Below are positions 38,099 through 47,530 of a stretch of 64,000 nt of DNA, piece after piece. The position numbers and the translations under genes were made by a program. Below the pieces are notes generated by a model. That model was given only the letters and a program-made list of their open reading frames with translations. It was not told the origin of the DNA and did no database searches. The stretch is taken from assembly GCA_963700425.1 (NCBI GenBank), contig CAVOXO010000001.1:744001-808000 (forward strand), written 5' to 3'. Position 1 is the first letter of the stretch; the number at the start of each line of letters is the position of its first letter. The stretch is from CAVOXO01 sp963700425. GTDB taxonomy: Bacteria > Actinomycetota > Acidimicrobiia > Acidimicrobiales > Microtrichaceae.

Positions 38099-39814
38099 CC
38101 GCTGCGGAGCCCGATCCGTCAACCGGCGTGGCGCGCCCCTCGGCAGTGGCGCGCTACGGGCCGTTGGCGCTGGTTCTGGGGCTGTTGGCGGGTCTCTTCG
38201 TGTACCTCGGCATGACGACGCCCGACCGGCCCGTCGACGAGGTGGCGGCAGCACCCGCCGGGGTCGGCCCGTCGGACCTCCCCGATGGCGTGATGCCGTT
38301 CTCCGTCGCGGAACAGCAGGGCACCGTCGGTGAGATCGATTGGGGAGAACGGTGTGACACCGAGCTGGGCTCCCTGAAGCTTCCCCTCACCCCGGTGCAG
38401 CAGTGTTTCGCTCCATTCGAGGGCGACAACGGTGGCGTCACCGAGACGGGCGTGGACGGCGACACCATCACGGTCGTCGCCTACACCGCGCAGCCCGACG
38501 ATCCGGTGCTGCGATTCGTCTACGAGCAGATCGGCCAGAACGACACGCCCGACGAGACCTTCGCGACCCAACAGGGGTTCGTGGAGATGTTCAACACGTA
38601 CTTCGAGACCTACGGGCGACAGCGTCGAGATCGTGCGCTACCGCGCCACCGGCAGCATCGCCGATTCGGTGGCGGCCACGACCGACGCGGAGACCATCGC
38701 CCGGGACCTCGCGCCCTTCGCGGTGATCGGCGGCCCGCTCCAGACGAACGCCTTCGCCGACACCCTCGCCCGAAACGGCATCCTGTGCATCGAATGCACC
38801 TCGCCGCAGCCGTCGAACTTCTACACCGAACGCGACCCGCTGGTGTGGAGCGTCTCGAAGAACTCCGAACAGAACCAGCTGATGGTGGCGGAGTACGTCG
38901 GCAAGCGGCTCGCCAATCGCCCGGCGCGCTGGGCGGGCGACCCCGCGATGGCGGAGCGCGATCGGGTGTTCGGCTACGTCCACATCGTGGGCAGCGACGC
39001 GTCGGAGGAACTCGAGGAGACGTTCACGGCGAAATTCCGCGACGACTACGGAGTCGACATCGCAGCGATACAGACCTATGGGTCCCCACTGGATCTGGTG
39101 TCGAGCGGCAAGGACATCATCACCGCCCTCAAGGAGGCGGGGGTCACGACGGTGATCTTCAGCGGTGACCCCATCGCCCCGCAGACCCTCACCCAGATCG
39201 CCACCGAGCAGGAGTTCTTCCCCGAGTGGATCGTCACCGGCACCGTGCTGGTGGACACGACCGTCTTCAGCCGTACCTACGACCAGGAGCAGTGGGCGCA
39301 CGCCTTCGGAATCTCGAATCTGTTCGCCCGGGTTCCCTCCACCGAGGCGGGTCCGGGCCACCTCTACCGCTGGTACTTCGGCGACCCCGCTCCGGCGACC
39401 GCCACCGTCCAGTTGCTCGCCGGGGCGCTGCAGGTGCTCTTCGGGGGGCTCCAGGGGGCGGGGCCCGATCTCACCCACGCGAGTCTGCGGGATGCGTTGT
39501 TCGCCGCCGAGCCGCGGGCCGGCACCCTCATCAGCGGGCAGGTCAGCTTCGGGGCATCGGGCGTCTTCCCCGGAATCGACTACGGAGCCGTCGACGACCA
39601 GACCGAGATCTGGTGGGATGCCGAGGCGCAGGGGATCGACGAGTTGACCCAGGAAGGGCGAGGCATGTGGCGCTATGTCGAGGGGGGACGGCGCTACGTG
39701 CCCGGTGGGTGGCCGACGACCGAACCCGCTGTGTTCGACACCGACGGATCGGTGACGATCTACGACAGCCCTCCCGAGGGCGAGGACCTTCCGGACTGGG
39801 AGCCGCTGCGGTGA
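38095..39814 (+). CDS. Membrane-anchored Liv-type substrate-binding protein (one indel)
   Basis: About 572 residues. The N-terminal helix YGPLALVLGLLAGLFVYLGM anchors it, with no lipobox. The rest is a periplasmic-binding-protein type 1 fold as in LivK: GDTITVVAYTAQP, FNTYFETYG, TAVI-like FAVIGGPLQTNAFADTLA, and late GVTTVIFSGDP. An extra base near 38617 breaks the frame between TYFETYG and DSVEIVRYRATG. It is the last gene of the transporter cluster and should deliver substrate to LivHM. The ligand is unknown; family members bind amino acids, urea or amides. Confidence 0.82.
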
Positions 39815-39834
39815 TCGGTGTGGCCGGAGGTGGC

Positions 39835-40707
39835 TCAGCCGTCCTGTTCGCGCAGGAACGCCTGGAGTTCATCGGCGATCTGATCGCCGGTCGGAAGGGG
39901 ACCGATGTCGTCGACGTCCACCTCGACGGCGGCATCGGAGATCTCCTCCAGCGATTCGATCATGGTCCGATGCTGTTCGTTGTCACCGACCAGGGAATCG
40001 AGACGGTCGCGGATCGTCGCCGACTCGTCGACGAGTGAGCCTCCGGGAAAGACCACCCCCGACACCGAGGCGATGCCCTCGATGAGCGCCAGCGATCCTG
40101 CCGGATAGGGAACTCCGGAGATGTAGTGCGGGATCTGCGCCCAGAGACCCATCGACGGCACGCCGGCGTCGTACACCACCATCTCGATGGCGGCCTGGAT
40201 GCCGGCGGGTACCTCGATCGATCCGCGGACGAAGCCCGGATGCGACTCCATCACCGCCGTTGATGGTGACGTCAGGGCGAGTCGCGTGGGGCGGGTGTGA
40301 GGGACGGCGGCGGGATACGCGCCGAGCCCGATCACGTTGGACACCCCGAGGTCTTCGACGACCTCCACGATCTCCGAACAGAACTTGCCCCACAGATGGT
40401 CGGGCTCGGCACCGGCGAGGAGGACCACGTGGCGGCCGTTGGCGTCGACGCCCAGTCGAAGCTCGATCGTCGGCCAGGTGACCTCGGCCATGTGTCCTTC
40501 CTCGAGCCGCATGATCGGTCGGCGGGCGCGGTGATCGAGCAGTGAATCGGTGTCGAACGTCGCGATGATCTCGGTATCGGACGTCTCGAGGATCGACGTC
40601 ATCGCCCCGGCCGCGGCCGAACCCGCGTCGATCCATCCCTCGAGGGCGACGACCATCACGGGATCGAACAGAGTGGGATGCGAGTGCATCTCGATGAGTT
40701 CGGACAT
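39835..40707 (-). CDS. PAC2-family protein
   Basis: 290 residues of the PAC2 (proteasome assembly chaperone 2) fold: VVALEGWIDAGSAAAGAM, VVLLAGAEPDHLWGKF, VIGLGAYPAAVPHTRP and YISGVPYPAGSLALI. In actinobacteria PAC2-like proteins are conserved but of unsettled function; some accompany proteasome systems. No proteasome genes are here. It shares one base with the stop of the upstream phosphotransferase gene (TGATG), so the two are coupled. Confidence 0.82.
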   Translation of the reverse strand: MSELIEMHSHPTLFDPVMVVALEGWIDAGSAAAGAMTSILETSDTEIIATFDTDSLLDHRARRPIMRLEEGHMAEVTWPTIELRLGVDANGRHVVLLAGAEPDHLWGKFCSEIVEVVEDLGVSNVIGLGAYPAAVPHTRPTRLALTSPSTAVMESHPGFVRGSIEVPAGIQAAIEMVVYDAGVPSMGLWAQIPHYISGVPYPAGSLALIEGIASVSGVVFPGGSLVDESATIRDRLDSLVGDNEQHRTMIESLEEISDAAVEVDVDDIGPLPTGDQIADELQAFLREQDG

Positions 40708-41756
40708 CAGGAAACCTCCGCCGTCGCGTCGGCCGCTATCGAAGCGAGTGAGGCCACCATGTTCGCGAACCCTTCGACCTCGGCGTCGGTCACCTCGCCC
40801 ATCGCGCCGCCTGCGTACCTCGCGTAGACGCCCGCGATGATGCAGGTGAGCTTCCAGAACCCGAACGCCACGTAGAAGTCGATGCCCGACAGATCGGCAC
40901 CCGAACGTTCCGCGTAGCGGTCCAGCAGCTCGGAACGCCGCATGAAGCCGTCCATCGCGGTGGGCGATGCCTGGGGCAGGACCGAGGGCGAGTCAGGATC
41001 GGTCCAGTAGACCCAGAGCAGACCGACATCGGCGAGCGGATCGCCGAGGGTGCAGATCTCCCAGTCGAGCACGGCGGCGACGGCACCGTCGCCCGCCAGC
41101 ATGCAGTTGTCGAGCCGGTAGTCGCCGTGGACGATCGCGGTGCCGTGCTGCTCGGGAAGCCGGGCCATCAGGTGATCGTGGACGTCATCGACCTGAGGGA
41201 AGTCGATCGACGGCATCTGTTCCTGGCTGCCGCGGTACTGGCGGTACCAACGGGTCAGCTGACGTTCGATGTAGCCCTCGCGTCGCCCGAGGTCACCCAG
41301 ACCGACGGCGTCGACGTCGACGGCATGGATCGCGGCCAGGACGTCGGCGATCGACTCGGAGGCACGCCGTCGCTGCTCGACCGACAACTGCTGTGCTGCG
41401 GTCGAATCCCGCACGACGGTTCCGTCCACGAAGTCCATGACGTAGAAGGGTGCGCCGTTGACCGAGTCGTCGGTGCACAGACCCACACATGGCGCCACGG
41501 GCACGTCGGTGTCGGCCAGAGCGGTGATGATGCGGTGCTCGCGGGCCACGTCATGGGCGGTGGCCAGGACCTGTCCGAGAGGTGGTCGGCGGAGCACCCA
41601 CCGGGAATCGGCGGCGTCGGTCACCGTGAACGTGAGATTCGAGTGTCCGCCGGCGATCGGATCGAATCGGAGCGGGCCGGTGAACTCGACGCGATCGGCC
41701 AACCATGCGGTCACGTTGTCGGCATCGATGCCTCTCACGGACTGATCTGCTGGCAC
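40707..41756 (-). CDS. APH-fold phosphotransferase (ACAD10-like)
   Basis: 349 residues of the aminoglycoside phosphotransferase/choline-kinase fold. Key motifs: GGHSNLTFTV and WVLRRPP for the ATP-binding lobe, TAIVHGDYRLDNCMLAGD (catalytic HGDxxxxN) and VLDWEICTLGDPLADVG (Mg-binding D). This subfamily (FadE36/ACAD10-like) is common in actinobacteria near fatty-acid or CoA metabolism. Start is a GTG at 41756, with a TAGCGT hexamer 28 nt before it. Substrate unknown. Intact. Confidence 0.85.
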   Translation of the reverse strand: MPADQSVRGIDADNVTAWLADRVEFTGPLRFDPIAGGHSNLTFTVTDAADSRWVLRRPPLGQVLATAHDVAREHRIITALADTDVPVAPCVGLCTDDSVNGAPFYVMDFVDGTVVRDSTAAQQLSVEQRRRASESIADVLAAIHAVDVDAVGLGDLGRREGYIERQLTRWYRQYRGSQEQMPSIDFPQVDDVHDHLMARLPEQHGTAIVHGDYRLDNCMLAGDGAVAAVLDWEICTLGDPLADVGLLWVYWTDPDSPSVLPQASPTAMDGFMRRSELLDRYAERSGADLSGIDFYVAFGFWKLTCIIAGVYARYAGGAMGEVTDAEVEGFANMVASLASIAADATAEVS

Positions 41757-41837
41757 TCCGGACCCTTTCGTCGCCGATGCCGCCACGCTACCGCCGCTCG
41801 CGCAGGCGCAGCGTCGCCCGGGCCGAGGACGCTCCCG

Positions 41838-41843
41838 TACTCT
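41838..41843 (+). promoter_or_regulatory. Candidate -10 (TACTCT) for the thioredoxin-TPR gene
   Basis: TACTCT ends 6 nt before the ATG at 41850, again compatible with a leaderless transcript. Confidence 0.35.
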
Positions 41844-41849
41844 GGGGCG

Positions 41850-42551
41850 ATGGTGGACGTGACCGACGCAACATTCGAACAGGACGTGATGGTCCTCAGC
41901 GAGACGAAGCCCGTGGTGGTCGACCTCTGGGCCGAGTGGTGCGGGCCGTGCCGGACCCTCGGCCCCATCATCGAGAAGGTCGTGGCCGCCACCGATGGTC
42001 GGGTCGCGCTGGCCAAGGTCGACGTCGATTCCAACCCGCAGTTGGCCCAGGCGTTCAAGGCGCAGTCGATCCCGGCGGTTCACGCCATCGTCAACCGCCA
42101 GGTCGTCGACAGCTTCCTCGGAGCCCAGCCCGAGTCGGTGGTCGCCGAGTTCGTCGACCGGCTCTCGGTCTCGCCCGAACAGAAGCGGATCGCCGCAGCC
42201 CTCGAGGCGGGCGACGAGGCCTCGCTGACCGAGGCACTCGCCGTCGACCCGGGCCACGAGGACGTCGTCTGCGCCCTGGCCCGCATCCTCATCGACCGCG
42301 GAGACGCCGACGGCGCGCTGGAGCTCCTCGGTCGGGTGCCCGACACGCCCACGGTGAGGCACCTCGCGGCCGTTGCCAGAACCGGTGGCGCGCCCGCCAC
42401 CGAGGTCGTGTCCGAACTCGATTCGCTGTTGGGGAAGGTCAAGGACGACGACGACGCCCGACAGCGCTTCGTCGACCTGCTCGAGGTCCTCGGACCAGAC
42501 GACGAACGAACCGCCGAGTACCGGCGCCGGCTGACCACCCGTCTCTACTGA
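41850..42551 (+). CDS. Thioredoxin with C-terminal TPR (CnoX/YbbN-like)
   Basis: 233 residues. The thioredoxin domain has the WCGPC active site (near residue 31) and QSIPAVHAIV with the cis-proline. From residue 110 a tetratricopeptide-type helical tail follows (EQKRIAAALEAGDEASLTEA, LARILIDRGDADGALELLG). This is the layout of YbbN/CnoX co-chaperones, which protect proteins from oxidation and hand them to GroEL. Unlike E. coli CnoX, both redox cysteines are kept here. A small gene follows 8 nt later. Confidence 0.88.
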   Translation: MVDVTDATFEQDVMVLSETKPVVVDLWAEWCGPCRTLGPIIEKVVAATDGRVALAKVDVDSNPQLAQAFKAQSIPAVHAIVNRQVVDSFLGAQPESVVAEFVDRLSVSPEQKRIAAALEAGDEASLTEALAVDPGHEDVVCALARILIDRGDADGALELLGRVPDTPTVRHLAAVARTGGAPATEVVSELDSLLGKVKDDDDARQRFVDLLEVLGPDDERTAEYRRRLTTRLY

Positions 42552-42559
42552 GAGTCGCC

Positions 42560-42862
42560 GTGAGAGTCGAGCGCCGCGACGGGTACCGCCTGATCATCGG
42601 AGGTCCCGTTCCGCCCGGAGCGGCGGCGATCACCTTCGGCCGCTGGGTGTCGGTGCGGGAATCCCACGCCGACGACGCACGCCTGCTCCGTCACGAATCG
42701 GTTCACGTCCGTCAGTTCGTCAGGCTGGGGATGGTGCGCTTCGTGTGGCGATACGTCACCTCCTATCTCGGGTGGCGCCTGAAGGGCTATCCGCACTGGT
42801 CGGCCTACCGGCGCATCCCCCTGGAGTGCGAAGCCGACTGGGAGTCGCGCCGGGTAGGGTGA
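42560..42862 (+). CDS. Small conserved protein with HExxH-like motif
   Basis: 100 residues. GTG start 8 nt after the thioredoxin gene. Contains LLRHESVHVRQFVRLG, which resembles a zinc-peptidase helix (HExVH followed by Arg-Gln as in eCIS/DUF4157 proteins), and LECEADWESRR, where a third ligand (Glu or Asp) could come from. The fold seems too short for an active peptidase. I know no function; the neighbour suggests a protein-quality role, but that is a guess. Confidence 0.55.
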   Translation: MRVERRDGYRLIIGGPVPPGAAAITFGRWVSVRESHADDARLLRHESVHVRQFVRLGMVRFVWRYVTSYLGWRLKGYPHWSAYRRIPLECEADWESRRVG

Positions 42863-42905
42863 CGTTTCTTCCCCCAGAGTCGCCGCCCGAGAACCGGGGC
42901 GTGTC

Positions 42906-43684
42906 ATGGGGTTGTTGGAGTCACTCGACGAGCGCTTCTCGTCGCGTTCCTCGGAGAGTGGAGAGGGGTCGTTCTCCGAGCGCCTCCGTCGCGTCGCCTC
43001 GTCCGACGCTGCTCGCTGGATGGCGGTCGCAGCCATCGTCGTCGTTGTCGCCCTGGGTGTGTTCCTGCGGCGCGACGGGCGACCCGTCGAGGACCTGTTG
43101 CCCCGTGCCGACCAGGGCACGACCGATGCCGAGACCACCCGCCCGGACTCGGCCGGTGACATCGATGACCCGGTTGCCACCTCCGCCGTCGAGGTCGGAG
43201 CCGAGGGGTCGAACGGCCCCCTGATCGTCCACGTCGCCGGTCAGGTGCAGGTGCCGGGACTCGTCGAGGTCCCGGCCGGCAGCAGGGTCGCCGACGCCGT
43301 CACGGCGGCGGGGGACCAGCGCCGTTCGCGGATCTCGACCGGCTCAACCTCGCGGCTCCGTTGGCGGACGGCCAACGTGTCGACGTCGCCGCGATCGGCG
43401 ACCCGCCGGATCGGGGCGGGGTCTCGGGACCGCCGAACGGCCGGGGCGGGGGATCGGGTGGCAGCTCGGGCGACACCACGGGTGACGACCTCATCGATGT
43501 GAACAACGCGGATGTGACCGACCTGGAGGAGCTTCCGGGAGTCGGTCCTGCGACGGCGGCGGCCATCATCGCTCACCGCGACGAACACGGCCCGTTCGCC
43601 AGCGTCGAGGAGCTCATCGAGGTCAGGGGAATCGGACCGGCGAAGCTCGAGGCGATCTCGGAACGGGCGACGGTGGGCCCGTGA
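42906..43684 (+). CDS. comEA: ComEA family DNA-uptake protein (one indel)
   Basis: About 259 residues. One membrane helix (MAVAAIVVVVALGVFL) is followed by an acidic linker, an SLBB domain (IVHVAGQVQVPGLVEV), a glycine-rich linker, and helix-hairpin-helix DNA-binding motifs (VNNADVTDLEELPGVGPATA, IEVRGIGPAKLE). Missing a G in the run at 43310-43314 breaks the frame within the SLBB domain. ComEA binds incoming DNA and hands it to ComEC, whose gene overlaps by 4 nt. Confidence 0.88.
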
Positions 43685-45532
43685 CCGAGCGGGAGGTGGT
43701 GGCAGCGGCTTCCGCCATGGCCGCGGCCGCGGTTGTCGCGGTGGCGGTGTCGCCCTGGCTCGTGGCGACGGGCCTCCTCGTCGGGGTCGTCGTTCGCCGC
43801 CCGCTGGCGGTCGGTGCTGCCGCGGTTCTGCTGACCTCGTTCCTGGCCCATCGGAGCGAGGCCGGTCTGACCGACGTCGGCACCGGATCGATCGAAGGGC
43901 GGGCGACGCTGGTCAGCGATCCGACGTCGTCGTCGTGGGGTCACTCCGCCGAGGTCTCCTTGGACGGCCGGCGGTACCTGGCGTCGTTCGGCTCTGAGGG
44001 TGCGATCGTGAGTGATGCTCTGGCGGGGGAGTCCTTGCGCGTCCGCGGGGTCGTGTCAGAGCTGTCGGGTTCCTTCGGCTTCCGGGCCTCCCGCCACCTG
44101 GTCGGGCGCCTCTCGGTGATCGAGGCATCCGACCTTGAATCGGCGACACCGCCACTCCGTGTCGCCAACGGCCTCCGGCATCTCATCGAGTCGAGCCTGG
44201 AGTCCTTCAGCCCCGACGACGCGGCCCTCTTCACCGGCATCGTCTACGGCGACGACCGTTTCCAGTCCGATGTCGTGATCTACCGCTACCGGCGTTCGGG
44301 GCTGGCCCACCTGATGGCCGTGTCGGGTCAGAACGTCGCGTTCCTCCTCGTGGTGGCGTCGCCGTTGCTGATGGTGGTCGAGTTTCGGTGGCGGTTCTGG
44401 CTGACGGCCGCGGTCATCGCCATGTTCGTCGCGGTCACCCGTGCCGACCCGTCGGTGCTGCGTGCAGCCACCATGGCTCTGGTCGTGGCGCATGTGGCGT
44501 GGCGTGGCCGCTATGCCACCGCCGTGCGCGTCCTCGCCGTGTCGGTGTCGGTGCTGTTGGTGATCGATCCGCTGATGGTGTGGTCGGCCGGATTCCAGCT
44601 GTCGGTCGGGGCGAGCGCTGCGCTCATCGCCATGGCCTCGCGGCTGGCGGCGCAAGCAGCGAGGCGGCGGTGGTGGCACCTCCCCCTGGCGGCGTCGGTC
44701 GCGGCCCAGGCCGGGACGGCGCCGGTGTTGGCCGGACTGTCGGGTGCGGTGCCCTTGATGGGTCCGCTCACCAACCTCGTGGCGGTCCCGGTGGCGGGCG
44801 CTCTCATGGTCTGGGGCCTGTCGGTTGCGCCTCTCGCCGGTTGGGTCGGCGATCCGCTCGCGACCTGGGTGGGGTGGCCGTCCCGCGCGCTCATCGCAGT
44901 GTTGGACCACGCGGCCGGCGTCGGGTCCTGGCCGTGGTGGCCGGTGGTGGGAGTGCTCGGCGCTGCGGGTTGGTCCGTCGCGACGGTCTCGATGGTTCTG
45001 TCCGCCACGAAGCTCCGTCGTGTCGGAATCGTGATCGGGGTACTGATGATCTGCGCCGACCTGGTGGTCGGGGCACCTCGGGGCCGGATCGATGCCCCTG
45101 GGTCGGCGCGCCTGTGGGTCGACGGTGGGAGTGCCGTCGTCGTGATCGACGCCTCGACGTCGAGCGCGGAGCGTCCTCGACTCGTTGAACAGGGGTCGGG
45201 TCCGTCGCGTGTCACTGGTGGTCGTGACCGGCGGTGGTTCGAGGTCCTCCGGCGTCGTAGCTGCGCTACGAGACGTCGTGCCGGTCGGAGCGGTGCTGGC
45301 CCGGGACCCCTCGGTCGTTCGCGATGCGACGGCGATCCGGCCGGCAGTGCTCCGGGTGGGCGGCGCGTGCCTCGTGATCGACGTGGATGCCGATGGTGCG
45401 GTGGCCGTCGATGAGCGGGATCGATCGGACCGAAGGTGCGCGGGGACCGACTCGTCGGTCGACGCGCCGGTCGGCGGCCGCCAGACTCAGGAGAGCGCCT
45501 CGGCGGGTACCGCGCTGGTCGGCGGCCGCTAG
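43681..45532 (+). CDS. comEC: ComEC/Rec2 family DNA-uptake channel (one indel)
   Basis: About 616 residues. Ten or more hydrophobic helices; the competence motif is LAHLMAVSGQNVAFLL (near residue 215). The C-terminal part has the start of a metallo-beta-lactamase fold (LWVDGGSAVVVIDAS, then VSLVVVTGGGSRSSGV), but the HxHxDH metal motif expected after VVVT is replaced by GGGSRS. An extra base near 45191 breaks the frame just before this. Presumably forms the inner membrane channel; nuclease activity of the C-domain is doubtful. Overlaps comEA. Confidence 0.85.
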
Positions 45533-45535
45533 GTT
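45530..45535 (+). promoter_or_regulatory. Candidate -10 (TAGGTT), overlapping the comEC stop
   Basis: TAGGTT includes the comEC stop codon and ends 7 nt before the ATG at 45543, possibly driving the next gene leaderlessly. Confidence 0.3.
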
Positions 45536-45542
45536 CGCGGCG

Positions 45543-46235
45543 ATGATCGTCGAGTTGGGACCCGGCCTGCGGCTCGATGCGTCGACCCGTCCGGTCGTGT
45601 TCGCCGACCTCCGGAGGTCGGCGCCACCTCGCTCTGAGGAAGGGCTTCACGCCGCGGCGATCGAGGCCGCCCGACAGGGGGCCGATGTGGTTCACCTGGG
45701 TCGCATCGGGGCCGATCGTGTCGCCGCGATCCACGCCGAGCTGGCCTCGGGACCGCGGCGGGTGGCGATCGCCGTTGCGGCCGACGACGATCCGTCGGCT
45801 CTGTGCGCCGCAGGCGCCGGAGTCATCGACCTGTCGGGTGGGAGGGGCGACCTCCAGGCATCGATCGGGGTGGCCGGGCGACACGGGGTGCCGGTGATGT
45901 TGGGCGCCGGGCAGACGGCGGCTCCGCACGACCCGTTCATGAGGGTCGCCGCCGCGCTGGACGAGATCGCGCCGGGGACGTGGTGGGTGGTCGACGGGCG
46001 AGCGCTGCTTCCCGACGAACTGCTCGACACCGATGCTGACACCGACACGTCCGTGGACGCCGCCGGCTCGTCTCTCGCACCCGGGCAGTTCGACGGCGCC
46101 GTCGCCGCGGCCGAGGTCGCCGCCTACCGGCGAGGAGCCCGCATGTTCCTCACCGCCGACGTTCCGCGGACTCGGCGTGGACTCGGCGCGGTGGCCGCCG
46201 TCAGTGCCGTGTCGAACACGGGGGAGACGTCGTGA
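45543..46235 (+). CDS. Unknown protein, possibly TIM-barrel (FolP-like) fold
   Basis: 230 residues. It begins LGPGLRLDASTRPVVFADL, with ADVVHLGRIGADRVAAI, RRVAIAVAADDDP, AGVIDLSGG and VPVMLGAG; this alternation of strands and helices suggests an alpha/beta barrel, with a weak resemblance to dihydropteroate synthase-type enzymes. No substrate-binding signature is certain. It lies between comEC and holA and overlaps holA (GTGA). I do not recognise the family. Confidence 0.45.
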   Translation: MIVELGPGLRLDASTRPVVFADLRRSAPPRSEEGLHAAAIEAARQGADVVHLGRIGADRVAAIHAELASGPRRVAIAVAADDDPSALCAAGAGVIDLSGGRGDLQASIGVAGRHGVPVMLGAGQTAAPHDPFMRVAAALDEIAPGTWWVVDGRALLPDELLDTDADTDTSVDAAGSSLAPGQFDGAVAAAEVAAYRRGARMFLTADVPRTRRGLGAVAAVSAVSNTGETS

Positions 46236-47263
46236 GTGCTCCCGTCGTGAGTTCTCCCATCGTGGTGGTCAAGGGATCGGACCCGGTGCTGGTGGCCGAT
46301 GCCGTCGTCGAGACGGTCGACGCACTGGTCGGCGATCAGGACCGCAACGAGGTGATGGAGACGTTCTCGGGCGACGACTACGAGCTCTCCGATGCGGTCC
46401 TGGCCGCGTCGGCGGTCTCGATGTTCGGCAGCCGGATCATCGTGGTCCGACAGGCCGCCCGCTTCGGCGCCGACGATGTCGGGCCGCTGGTCGCCTACCT
46501 CGCCGATCCCAACCCGACGACATCGATGGTGGTCGCGTGGGAGAAGCCCGTGACTCCCGGCGCGTCCGCCAAGCCCTTTCCCAAGAAGCTCAAGGACGCA
46601 GTCGTCGCAGCGGGAGGCGAGGTTCGAGCCATCGACGTCGGGGTGAACGACAGGGCCCGGCGGGCGTGGATCGACGAGCGTATCGAGGAGTCGGAGGTGT
46701 CGCTCGACGGACGCGCCCGAGCGTTGGTGGCGGAGTCGCTCGGAGAAGGCGTGTCGCGGCTTCGGGGCATCCTGAGGGTTCTCGAGGCGTCCTTCGGTCC
46801 CGGCGCGACGCTCGGCGTCGCCGAGGTCCAGCCGTTTCTCGGCGACGCCGGGGGCGTTCCGCCGTGGGACCTGACCGACGCCATCGACAGAGGCGACGTG
46901 GCCGAGGCCGTGCGGACCGCCCAGCGGATGATGGGTGGCGGAGAACGTCACCCGCTGCAGATCATGTCCTCGCTCGTCACCCACTTCCAGCGGATGTACC
47001 GGCTCGACGGGGCGAACGTGTCCAACGAGAAGGCCGCCGCCGCACTTCTGGGGATGAAGGGCTCGACGTTCCCTGCGAAGAAGGCGCTGGAGGGATGCCG
47101 TCGGCTCGGGTCGCAGAGACTGGCCCGAGCCATCGAGCTGCTGGCCGACGCCGACGCCGACCTGCGTGGCCGAACCGGGCTTCCACCGGACGTGGTTCTC
47201 GACGTGCTGGTGGCGCGCGTGGCTGCCCTCAGCCGGGGCCGTCAGGGAAGCGGGGGTCGGTGA
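46232..47263 (+). CDS. holA: DNA polymerase III subunit delta
   Basis: 343 residues. PIVVVKGSDPVLVADAV, SMFGSRIIVVRQA, then LRGILRVLEASFG and HPLQIMSSLVTHFQRMYRL are typical of HolA, the clamp-loader subunit that opens the sliding clamp. The usual arrangement comEC-holA-rpsT is present. GTG start overlapping the preceding gene. The C-terminal helical domain is complete. Confidence 0.9.
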   Translation: MSAPVVSSPIVVVKGSDPVLVADAVVETVDALVGDQDRNEVMETFSGDDYELSDAVLAASAVSMFGSRIIVVRQAARFGADDVGPLVAYLADPNPTTSMVVAWEKPVTPGASAKPFPKKLKDAVVAAGGEVRAIDVGVNDRARRAWIDERIEESEVSLDGRARALVAESLGEGVSRLRGILRVLEASFGPGATLGVAEVQPFLGDAGGVPPWDLTDAIDRGDVAEAVRTAQRMMGGGERHPLQIMSSLVTHFQRMYRLDGANVSNEKAAAALLGMKGSTFPAKKALEGCRRLGSQRLARAIELLADADADLRGRTGLPPDVVLDVLVARVAALSRGRQGSGGR

Positions 47264-47272
47264 GCTCGTCCG

Positions 47273-47530
47273 TCAGGAAGCGGCGACGCGGGTGCGCTTC
47301 ACCAGGCGGGACTTCTGGCGGGCCGCAGCATTGCGATGGATGACGCCCTTGCGGGCGGCACGGTCGATGAGGGTGATCGCCTCGGTCAGGGCGGCGTCGG
47401 CCCCTTCGGTGCCGGCAGCGGCCTCGGCGGCCTTGACACCGGTCTTCACCTCGGAACGCACGGTCTTGTTCCGCTGACGAGCCTTCTCGTTCTGGCGGTT
47501 GCGCTTGATCTGGCTCTTGATGTTGGCCAC
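47273..47530 (-). CDS. rpsT: 30S ribosomal protein S20
   Basis: 85 residues, starting with GTG in VANIKSQIKRNRQNEKARQRN, the standard bS20 N-terminus that binds 16S rRNA. The helical repeat and KGVIHRNAAARQKSRLVKR end are intact. Convergent with holA. A longer upstream frame (to 47674) is not supported. Confidence 0.95.
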   Translation of the reverse strand: MANIKSQIKRNRQNEKARQRNKTVRSEVKTGVKAAEAAAGTEGADAALTEAITLIDRAARKGVIHRNAAARQKSRLVKRTRVAAS

